The position numbers and the translations under genes were made by a program. Below, piece by piece: positions 15,596 through 23,414 of a DNA stretch of 62,780 nucleotides (the first letter of the stretch is position 1; every line of letters starts with the position of its first letter). The notes below the pieces were generated by a model. It had not been told where the DNA came from. It saw only the letters and a program-made list of their open reading frames with translations, and searched no databases. This DNA is from Acidobacteriota bacterium (lineage in GTDB: Bacteria > Acidobacteriota > Terriglobia > Terriglobales > Acidobacteriaceae): contig JAJZAL010000007.1 of the NCBI GenBank assembly GCA_021799405.1, forward strand, positions 1 through 62,780, in the 5' to 3' direction.

Positions 15596-18412
15596 ATGAA
15601 TGGTAGGCAGAGCGGGAGAGACGGCTGCAAGTCTTGCTGTTCCCGCCAAAGGAAAGTTTTGCGCGGTTGCGGTGCGGGACGATTTGGCATCCCTTTGTTG
15701 ATTTTCGCGCTCATGACCACGCCCTGCGCGCGGTTGTGGTCGCAGACCAATCCCCCGGGGAGTGAGCAGAACCCGAGCCCATGGGATTGCTCCGACCCGC
15801 TGCTCGCGAATTCGCCCGAGTGTACGGGCCAGAGCCAGGGGATCAATGTGCCATCTGGGGCGCCGCAGGCAACTCCGCCGGCCTCTACGACGTCGTTATC
15901 AGGAGGCTATGGCGCACAGCTGCGGAATCCGGCGCTGAATTACTCAGATATTGAACAACTGTCCCGGCAGGGAGCAATGCAGCCAGCGCCGTTGCCCCCA
16001 GAACCTCTGACTGAATTCCAGAAATTTGTAGCGTCTACAACCGGCCAGGTTTTGCCGATCTTCGGCGCCAACCTATTTCGCAGAGTGCCCTCGACTTTCG
16101 CGCCATTGAATCTGACGCCGGTGCCCTCCAATTACGTGATCGGGCCCGGGGACGAATTGCGGATTCGCGCATGGGGCCAGGTGAACTTCCAGGCGAATGT
16201 GCGAGTGGACCGCTCGGGTGAAATCTATGTGCCGCAGGTTGGTCCGGTGCACGTGGCGGGACTGCCGTATTCAGCGCTCGATGGGCAATTGAGGGCCGCG
16301 ATCGGGCGCGTGTATCGCAACTATGACATGACCGTGGATGTGGGACAGATTCGCGCCATTCAAATCTATGTGGCTGGAGAAGCCCGGCGTCCGGGTGAAT
16401 ATACAGTGAGTTCGCTGAGCACGCTGGTGGATGCGCTCTTTGCCAGCGGAGGCCCCTCGGTAGCCGGTTCGCTGCGCCACATCGAATTACGGCGGGGCAA
16501 TGCGGTTGTCGCGGATTTCGATCTCTATGATTTGTTGATCCACGGCGACAAGTCGAAAGACGTGAGCTTGTTACCCGGGGACGTCATCTTCATTCCGCCG
16601 GCAGGACCGCAGGTAGCTGCCACCGGAAGCGTGCGTAATCCCGCCATCTACGAACTCAAAAAAGGTGAATCTCTTTCCGGACTGCTTGCGGATGCCGGAG
16701 GTGTTTCGGCGGTTGCGGCGGAAGCGCGCATCTCCATCGAGCGTATTTCGGATCATCGCGACCGGCGCGCCCTGGATGTTGCATATGACACCAGCGGGTT
16801 GGCGACGCCCCTGACTGATGGCGATGTGGTTCGTGTTTATTCGATCCTGCCCATGTATGAGAAGACGGTGATTCTCAGGGGCAATACGGCCAATCCCGGG
16901 CGTTTTGCCTGGCATCCGGGCATGCGTATCAGCGATCTGATCCCCGACAAGGATTCGCTCATTACGCGGAACTATTGGTGGAAGCGGTCGCAGCTTGGGC
17001 TGCCCGTTCCTGAGTTTGAACCGACGATGGGTCTGGGCTATATGCGCCAGCCATACGATAACCATGCGTTCTCGCTATCGATTCCTCCACCGGAAGTTAC
17101 AGGCGGGGTGAACCAATTTGGTTTGCAACAGAATGAATACTTGCGCGGTCGCTACTCGAATGAAGAACAGCAGTATCCATATGGAATGCAGCAGAACCAA
17201 TATGGCATGCAGCCGAATCAGTACGGGCCGCCGCAGGACCAGTATGGCATGCAGTCGAACCAATATGGGCCGCCGCAGGACCAGTATGGCATGCAGTCGA
17301 ACCAATATGGGCCGCCGCAGGACCAGTACGGGAATCAGCAACCCTTGAGCGCCCAACAGCGCGCAAGCAGCTCCTCTTTGGCGGTCGAAGAGGCCGGCCT
17401 ATCCAGCCAGAATTTGCTCGGGGCGCGGCGGAACCATGTTGGTTTGCTTGCCCCCGAGATCGATTGGGACTATGCCGTGATAGAGCGGCTCGATCCGGCC
17501 ACCCTGAAGACCAAATTGATTCCGTTTGATCTGGGCAAGCTCGTGCTGCAACACGATGCCTCACAGAATCTTCCGCTGCAGGCCGGGGACGTGGTCACCG
17601 TCTTCTCGCAGGCTGACATCCATGTGCCGATTTCGCAGCAAACCAAGCTGGTCCGTCTGGAGGGGGAGTTTGTTCATGCCGGTGTCTATTCGGTCCAGCC
17701 GGGCGAAACGCTGCGCCATCTGGTGGAACGGGCCGGTGGGTTTACGCCGAACGCATATCTTTATGGTTCGGAGTTTACACGCGAGTCAACGCGCGCCCTT
17801 CAGCAGGCCAGGATTGATGAGTATGTGCGAGATCTGACGCTGCGGATGCAGCGGAGCACGTTGAACATGGCCGCGGCATCGGCCGGCTCACCGCAGGTGT
17901 TGGCCAGCGGTACCGCGGCACAGAGCACTGAGCAGGATTTGCTGGCGAACTTGCGGCGCATTCGCGCGACGGGCCGAATTGTGCTGAACTTAGAGCCTGA
18001 CAGCAAGGGAGTGGCTCACATTCCCGACATTACTCTCGAGGATGGAGACCGCTTTATCGTGCCGCAGGTGCCGGTTACCGTGAACGTGGTTGGGGCGGTA
18101 TACGACCAGAATTCGTTTCTCTACGGACGGGGTGAGCACGCCGGACAGTATCTGAAACTTGCCGGCGGCGCAACGAAGAGCGCCGACCAAAAGCACGAAT
18201 TCATCATCCGGGCTGATGGAGAAGTCGTAAGCCGCAATACCAATGAGAGTATCTGGGGCAATTCCTTCGACAATCTGCACATGAATCCCGGCGACACCAT
18301 TGTGATTCCGGAGAAGACCTTCAAGCCGTCGGCGATGGTTGGCATGATGAACTGGTCGCAGTTGTTCTCGCAGTTCGCCCTGGGTGCGGCCATGGTAGGC
18401 GTACTTCCTTAA
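15596..18412 (+). CDS. SLBB-domain polysaccharide export protein (Wza-like)
   Basis: A 938-residue exported protein; a hydrophobic signal lies at about residues 28-46. A poly-export (Wza N-terminal) domain begins with YVIGPGDELRIRAWG near residue 176. Several SLBB ligand-binding domains follow (for example VYVAGEARRPGEYTV-type, TGSVRNPAIYELKKGE, LEGEFVHAGVYSVQPGE and NVVGAVYDQNSFLY segments). Between them is a Tyr/Gly/Gln/Pro-rich low-complexity insert with three 14-residue repeats (about residues 536-577). Such proteins form the outer-membrane channel for capsule or exopolysaccharide. ATG at 15596 is preferred over TTG 24 bp upstream. It is larger than E. coli Wza (about 380 residues), as common for multi-SLBB forms. 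A sigma-54 promoter candidate lies upstream. Confidence 0.88.
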   Translation: MNGRQSGRDGCKSCCSRQRKVLRGCGAGRFGIPLLIFALMTTPCARLWSQTNPPGSEQNPSPWDCSDPLLANSPECTGQSQGINVPSGAPQATPPASTTSLSGGYGAQLRNPALNYSDIEQLSRQGAMQPAPLPPEPLTEFQKFVASTTGQVLPIFGANLFRRVPSTFAPLNLTPVPSNYVIGPGDELRIRAWGQVNFQANVRVDRSGEIYVPQVGPVHVAGLPYSALDGQLRAAIGRVYRNYDMTVDVGQIRAIQIYVAGEARRPGEYTVSSLSTLVDALFASGGPSVAGSLRHIELRRGNAVVADFDLYDLLIHGDKSKDVSLLPGDVIFIPPAGPQVAATGSVRNPAIYELKKGESLSGLLADAGGVSAVAAEARISIERISDHRDRRALDVAYDTSGLATPLTDGDVVRVYSILPMYEKTVILRGNTANPGRFAWHPGMRISDLIPDKDSLITRNYWWKRSQLGLPVPEFEPTMGLGYMRQPYDNHAFSLSIPPPEVTGGVNQFGLQQNEYLRGRYSNEEQQYPYGMQQNQYGMQPNQYGPPQDQYGMQSNQYGPPQDQYGMQSNQYGPPQDQYGNQQPLSAQQRASSSSLAVEEAGLSSQNLLGARRNHVGLLAPEIDWDYAVIERLDPATLKTKLIPFDLGKLVLQHDASQNLPLQAGDVVTVFSQADIHVPISQQTKLVRLEGEFVHAGVYSVQPGETLRHLVERAGGFTPNAYLYGSEFTRESTRALQQARIDEYVRDLTLRMQRSTLNMAAASAGSPQVLASGTAAQSTEQDLLANLRRIRATGRIVLNLEPDSKGVAHIPDITLEDGDRFIVPQVPVTVNVVGAVYDQNSFLYGRGEHAGQYLKLAGGATKSADQKHEFIIRADGEVVSRNTNESIWGNSFDNLHMNPGDTIVIPEKTFKPSAMVGMMNWSQLFSQFALGAAMVGVLP
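17201..17326 (+). repeat. Three 42-bp in-frame tandem repeats
   Basis: Units at 17201-17242, 17243-17284 and 17285-17326 encode YGMQ[PS]NQYGPPQDQ. The second and third units are identical at nucleotide level; the first differs by a few bases. A half-unit (YGMQQNQ) precedes at 17180-17200. Each unit is itself two heptapeptides, YGMQxNQ and YGPPQDQ. The length keeps the frame, so copy number can vary without destroying the protein. Confidence 0.95.
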
Positions 18413-18949
18413 CAGGTGCGGATATTCCGGCTTTGCAGAGGGCCCTCCGCAAAGCCGCTGGCATGCCCTGGGGCGAAGCCGCTGCCGTGAAGAAAACTTG
18501 CGTGGAAGTGCGGGATTTGTAACAATGACTCAAGTTTACCGCTGCCCGCAATTTCCCGGCTCCTCTGCGGCATCCGGTAATTGGCCCCGGACTGGGCTCT
18601 CAAAGACAGACAATCCCAGGTTTTGGAAAGCGCCGTCCGCGAAAGCTGCGAGACGGGTTCTCTCAGCACTTTCCTCTTCGCCCGCGGTGAGTAGCAGGGG
18701 TAAATTGCACAGACGCGTGCAAAATGCGCACGTGTGTCACTCTTCAGCGTTCCGGGCGGTGCCAGCGCGGGCTACAGGTCAATCCACAGTTCAGGTAGGG
18801 TCTTGCATTTTTGCAATGGTTGCAGGCCGGCGGCAGTGCAATGAGTTAGCACTCGCCATGCTCCGCCGCGGTGGTGTCCCTTGCATCGCGCCGGAGTGTT
18901 CGTGGCAATTGTGAAAATGCCTTAATTCCACTGAGAAGGGGTGGCCGCC
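18413..18949. other. 537-bp intergenic region before the orphan secreted gene
   Basis: Apart from the hairpin at 18428-18457, no gene or RNA was recognised. A partial inverted repeat (GACGCGTGC near 18711 and GCGCACGTGTGTC near 18727) and a weak sigma-54-like match at 18847-18862 were noted but are not convincing. The region presumably contains the promoter for the following two genes. Confidence 0.5.
18428..18457 (+). terminator. Hairpin downstream of the SLBB gene, possible terminator
   Basis: CGGCTTTGC (18428-18436) pairs perfectly with GCAAAGCCG (18449-18457). The 12-base loop itself contains a GAGGGCCCTC self-complementary core. It begins 15 bases after the SLBB stop. No T-run follows, so it may be a pause or stability hairpin rather than a classical intrinsic terminator. 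Confidence 0.45.
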
Positions 18950-21900
18950 GTGAATCTCCCTCTTCGCCGCATTGCTGTCGCTGTCGCGGGTCTAGTGTGT
19001 TTCTGTGTCTTTTTGCCGGCACAGACCGCGCAATTCACGCAGGCGAGAACGTCCCCTGCCGGATCACTGCGGCAAAACTCCGGGGATGCATCTTCGCTTT
19101 CTCCGCAAACGGCGGTGATTCCAGGACCATTGCGTTCCTTTCTTCGCATGGCTGGAATCAGCCAGGAGATATCGCCCGATCAGGTGATGCCGCTGCTGGC
19201 GCGCAATATCTCCCTCTGGGGCTATGATCGCGCGGGACAAACCGAGTATCTCCGGCTGCTCATTCGCTACGTATACGTCGCAAGGGAACTTCAGTACCTG
19301 GCGGGCACGGGCGGTGTCATTCGCGTTGCGGATTGCAAGGATGCGGTTCGGCTGATTCAGGTTCTGGGGTACGAGTTTCATCATGCCTGCGGGCAGAAGG
19401 ATGCTTATCTCGCGACAGCCAACGCCGAAAGGGCATTTTTGACCGTCGATTCGGGCTTTCCGCTGACCAGGCTGGAAGAAGCGCTGCAGCGCGGCGCGGT
19501 CTTCACTTACGCGTTTGCTGCCACGCGGGTTCCAATCCTGTCGTCAGAACGGAATTGGGCGAAGATCAGCCCGTGGAGCAGCAAGGTGGGCGACAGTCTT
19601 CTAGACATCCTCCTGTATGACCGCAACGCAGATCGCCTTTATGCGGCACTGGCGGGATTGGATCTCCAGGCTGAGCGCGTGCTCGTCGGATCGCTTGGAC
19701 TCAGAACACTGCTTCCTTATGCGCCTTTGCTGGACTTATATGGAAGCCAAATCTGTATTCGCTCCGGAACTGTCGCCGTGCCCGGTGGAGCCGGAGCCGA
19801 ACAAAGCTGGCGTGACCTGGTGGGAGCGGACCCGCGAGCGCCGGCATCGTTTATGCCGCATCTGATTACCAGGGATCACGGCTGGCTGGTTGCATATTTC
19901 GATGCGCTGTCACGGGTAAGGCCGAGTCAGCAAATCCGCCTGATACAAGGGCAACGTCTCAAGCGAGTCTATGAGGCATATCGTTCTGCGGCTACCGTCG
20001 ATTCAGCGGCAACGGGCGTATTTCCCCGGAATGTGGAACTCTTGCTGCTCTTTACGCGCGTGCGATGGGATGCGAATGGGGAACCCCAGGTTCCGGGCAA
20101 TCTTGCCGTCTGGAAGGGAATTTTGCGGCGGGAGCCTCGATCGCAAGGGATCCGGGATTGGGCCAGGAGAACCCGTAGTTGGGACAGCCCGGAGCGGCTG
20201 CTCGAAGCACTGGCGGCCTCATCCCAGATCAGGTCAGAGAACAGCCCGCTGCAACTCTATCTGGCGTTGAGCGCAATTGACCGCGGAAGGCCGCTGGAGA
20301 GGCGCTTGAGTGGAAATGCAGTCGAACTGCTCGCCGCCAAATTTCCCCAGTTTTATAGCTGGTATTCCATTTTTGCCGAATTCCCGGCATTGGACGACGG
20401 GTCTATCGCCAGCTTCATCAAGGCTGCCGGCCAGGTTAATTCGATTTCAAACCAGCCGCTGCGCGCGAACGCTCTGGGATCGTTGCAGGCCGAGATCGGG
20501 CTATGGCAAATCCTTGCGCGGCAAGGGCAGATTTCCTCCGACGCCCAGAGTGCTTCCTGGCAGGATGTGCTTGCCCCATTCAACGGAGTCGCATCGTCCA
20601 CCCAACTCTTTAATGCTGGGCGGAATGGGTTGCGATCGATGGTGCGTGCCGCTACAGGCAGCGATTCGCTGAGTGCGGATCGAGTTATCGATCTGCTTGC
20701 CGGCCCCAGCCAAACCACCGCGACAGGCAGGCGCGTGCATGAACAACTGGCCGAGCGGATTCGAGTAGTGATGAATGCCCAACAACTGGTTTCCCTCGAT
20801 TCGCTTTTTGCGCTTTACGATGGCCTGGATGCGATGGCGCATGGGGCGCCGGTCGAGGACCAAATGCTTGAGTTTGCGGGAGACCTGCGCGAATTTGAGG
20901 TGCCGCGTCCAGTTTTTTCAGGGAATGTAAGAGCGTCCTGGTCGCCAGTAATTTACAGCAACCGCCACGCGGAGTTGCAGGTTCGAACCGACTTGACCAA
21001 AGTGATCCGCGCCCCGGCATCCCCAGCTCAACTCGAAGCTGCCCGCGCTTGGCTCACGCCCTTTCTCCGGGATACGCTGGTCGGACTGAACTATGCATAC
21101 TATGAACCGCCCGGCGCTCAGGTGCTTGAGAACAATCCCCTCTTCGTCCGCGCGCAGGACTTTTCTTCCGAATCGGTTTACGGCCTCAATCAAATTTGGG
21201 GCCCGCCGAAGGCGATGGGAGTGGGAGTTGGAGGAGGCGGAGGCGCTTTCCTGCTGGGTTCGCTCGCCGACTTGCCCTACGCGCTGGCTGCAGTGGAGGA
21301 GGATTTCATTGCTCCGGCACACGTGCAGGCTCTGATCTGGAGGGCAATCGTCCCTATTCTCCTTGAGAACGCGGCGGTGACTCGCTGGTGGAGCGTGAGC
21401 CGGAATGAATTACATGCGGCGGCTCTCTATCAACGGGCCGGAGAAGAGATCTTGACAGCGGCGGCGCGGAATCCGGCACTGCGCGCGAAGGCCCTCAGCA
21501 TTCTCACGGATTGCCTGACGACGCACCGCCTGGAAAGCATTGAAGCTGCACTGCAACAACCCGAGAGCGCCGCAGCGCTGATCTCTCAGATGCGACCCAC
21601 GGATACGTTCTACCTGGCCACCGAGTTTCGCCGCAGATTTCCCGCGCAGGCTGCCTCCTGGGGAGACGCAGGCAGCGAATTGGATGAACTCGTGCGCCGC
21701 GCCCCGCGCGATACCAATGCGGCGCGTCTGAGGAGGGACTTTGGCGTGCCTCATCCGGCAATGGCGCAAAGCCATGCGTCCACGCTGCCCTTTACCGATA
21801 TATTTCCCGTGGCGGGAGGCGTCGCGAACCGGCTGTTTGGTGAATCCTGGGAATCCACAAATCTCTATTGGGCGCGTCTCGCGGATGAGAAGGGGTACGC

Positions 21901-22090
21901 TCCGGCGATGCTTAACATCCTCGTTCCTGCCCTGACCCGTCATATGGTTGCCAACATCTTTGGAACAAACACGGCCGATTGGCCCGCACTGCTGCGCGCA
22001 ATGGAAGAAACAGCCGTGGAGTTCCGGCAAGGCAGAATCACCGTCCAGGGTATGGGCCCGATTGGCCGTCAGGTAGCATCCAGCAAATAA
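18950..22090 (+). CDS. Large secreted protein of unknown function
   Basis: A 1046-residue protein I do not recognise. It has a signal peptide (about residues 6-26, cleavage near LPAQTAQ). The rest is soluble, mostly helical in appearance, with a Gly-rich patch (MGVGVGGGGGAFLLG) near residue 765 and no Cys cluster or known catalytic motif. Start choice: GTG at 18950 has AGAAGGGG nine bases upstream; GTG at 18941 would be too close to that site. It ends 15 bases before the start of the VWFA-related gene, so the two form an operon. A helical solenoid-type secreted scaffold is possible but that is a guess. Confidence 0.7.
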   Translation: MNLPLRRIAVAVAGLVCFCVFLPAQTAQFTQARTSPAGSLRQNSGDASSLSPQTAVIPGPLRSFLRMAGISQEISPDQVMPLLARNISLWGYDRAGQTEYLRLLIRYVYVARELQYLAGTGGVIRVADCKDAVRLIQVLGYEFHHACGQKDAYLATANAERAFLTVDSGFPLTRLEEALQRGAVFTYAFAATRVPILSSERNWAKISPWSSKVGDSLLDILLYDRNADRLYAALAGLDLQAERVLVGSLGLRTLLPYAPLLDLYGSQICIRSGTVAVPGGAGAEQSWRDLVGADPRAPASFMPHLITRDHGWLVAYFDALSRVRPSQQIRLIQGQRLKRVYEAYRSAATVDSAATGVFPRNVELLLLFTRVRWDANGEPQVPGNLAVWKGILRREPRSQGIRDWARRTRSWDSPERLLEALAASSQIRSENSPLQLYLALSAIDRGRPLERRLSGNAVELLAAKFPQFYSWYSIFAEFPALDDGSIASFIKAAGQVNSISNQPLRANALGSLQAEIGLWQILARQGQISSDAQSASWQDVLAPFNGVASSTQLFNAGRNGLRSMVRAATGSDSLSADRVIDLLAGPSQTTATGRRVHEQLAERIRVVMNAQQLVSLDSLFALYDGLDAMAHGAPVEDQMLEFAGDLREFEVPRPVFSGNVRASWSPVIYSNRHAELQVRTDLTKVIRAPASPAQLEAARAWLTPFLRDTLVGLNYAYYEPPGAQVLENNPLFVRAQDFSSESVYGLNQIWGPPKAMGVGVGGGGGAFLLGSLADLPYALAAVEEDFIAPAHVQALIWRAIVPILLENAAVTRWWSVSRNELHAAALYQRAGEEILTAAARNPALRAKALSILTDCLTTHRLESIEAALQQPESAAALISQMRPTDTFYLATEFRRRFPAQAASWGDAGSELDELVRRAPRDTNAARLRRDFGVPHPAMAQSHASTLPFTDIFPVAGGVANRLFGESWESTNLYWARLADEKGYAPAMLNILVPALTRHMVANIFGTNTADWPALLRAMEETAVEFRQGRITVQGMGPIGRQVASSK

Positions 22091-22105
22091 GGAGAGTGTG
22101 TGGAC

Positions 22106-23185
22106 ATGATCATTGCAAAGCGGCATCTCGGATCACTCGGTCTATGTCTGGGTCTGCTCGTTCTTCCAGGCGGCGAGCCACGCCCGGCGGCCCAGAACCT
22201 GGCGGCGCGCTTCAGGGTGAATGTTGATCTGGTGCAGCTGAATGTCGCAGTTACCGATCGCAAGGGGAGCTACATCACCGGTCTCCGTCCTGAAGACTTC
22301 GCCATCACCGAGGACAACAATCCGGAGAAGATCGCCACCTTCGAGGAAGGGAACGAGTCCGTAATCAGATTTGGCCAGAAGGACGCTTCCGAGCAGGAGC
22401 GCGGCACACAAGGTTCGTTAGGCACAGCGGGCCAGCCGGGTTCGCTTCGCTCATCCGCTCCACCGGTGGGCGGGGCCAGTGTTTTCATTCTCTTCGATAC
22501 GAGTAACTATATGTACCGGGGCTTCGTTTTCGCGCAGGATGCCACGATTGATTTCGTGCGTTCTATGGGAGCTGCGGACAAGATAGCTTTATACTCCTTC
22601 AGCCGCAACCTACTGCGCGCGGCGACGCTGACGACTGACCGATCGAGGATCGTGGCGGGAGTGCGGAGGACCGTGGCGGGCGATGACGCGGCACTCTATA
22701 ACTGTCTGTTATTGACGGTTGAAGATGCGGCGCCGCTGCGCGGCCGGAAAGCGATTGTGGTCTTTTCAAACGGGCCGGATAACGCCAGTTCGATTCCACC
22801 GGAGGATGTGGCGGAGCTGGCCCAGTCAACGGGGACAATCATCTATATCATCAGCACATGGAGGGCCACGGAGCAACCAGCTACCGCGGCGGCATTTCGG
22901 CGTATCAGCAAAGCGACGGGCGGCAAGGCCTACTTTGCGGGGAACTGGCACGACGAGCAACAGGCTTTCACTTCGATTCGGGAAGACCTGGCGCACCTCT
23001 ACACCCTGAGCTACTATCCGCAACCTAATCCGAATCACGGCTGGCGCGCAATCAAAGTAAAGCTGGTCGGCAATCAATTGCAGAAGTATCGCGTGCGGAC
23101 GCGAGACGGATACAGCCTGCGGAAACAGACGCAGGTGTTCGCGGACAACGCGTCAGAGGCCGGGCTCGCGCACGGTCCTGAATGA
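22106..23185 (+). CDS. VWFA-related secreted protein (TIGR03436 type)
   Basis: A 359-residue secreted protein with signal peptide (about residues 3-27). The lead-in typical of acidobacterial VWFA-related proteins is present (RVNVDLVQLNVAVTDRKG, GLRPEDFAITEDN). A von Willebrand A domain follows (about 120-320). The MIDAS motif DxSxS reads D131-T-S133-N-Y135, so the last Ser is replaced by Tyr and metal binding may be weakened. The C-terminal part (LYTLSYYPQPNPNHGWRAIKVKL) is characteristic of the family. ATG at 22106 with GGAGAG nine bases upstream is preferred to GTG at 22100. It likely acts with the preceding orphan protein outside the cell. Confidence 0.85.
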   Translation: MIIAKRHLGSLGLCLGLLVLPGGEPRPAAQNLAARFRVNVDLVQLNVAVTDRKGSYITGLRPEDFAITEDNNPEKIATFEEGNESVIRFGQKDASEQERGTQGSLGTAGQPGSLRSSAPPVGGASVFILFDTSNYMYRGFVFAQDATIDFVRSMGAADKIALYSFSRNLLRAATLTTDRSRIVAGVRRTVAGDDAALYNCLLLTVEDAAPLRGRKAIVVFSNGPDNASSIPPEDVAELAQSTGTIIYIISTWRATEQPATAAAFRRISKATGGKAYFAGNWHDEQQAFTSIREDLAHLYTLSYYPQPNPNHGWRAIKVKLVGNQLQKYRVRTRDGYSLRKQTQVFADNASEAGLAHGPE

Positions 23186-23414
23186 GCGGAGATCTGGCCG
23201 GAAGAGAAGCAAAGGAGCGCATACGCATCCGGAGTGGCGAGCTGATCATGCCCGTCCTGCGATACAGCCGGGTATAAAGCGCGCGGCTTCTGGCTCAATC
23301 GGTGTGTTTCACTCCGGGCTCCTGCTCAACCTCGCGGTTCCATGAACTGGCCATTTTATGTAATGGATTAATCCTATACAGCATCTCCTTCCGCTTGATA
23401 TCGTTATCACCGTC

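Noticed and set aside
17201..17326. Possible CRISPR array
   Set aside because: The units are contiguous, in frame and without spacers; they are a protein repeat.
18847..18862. Sigma-54-like site TAGCACTCGCCATGCT before the secreted orphan gene
   Set aside because: It lacks the near-invariant second G of the -24 element and mismatches at two further positions, so it is not better than chance.
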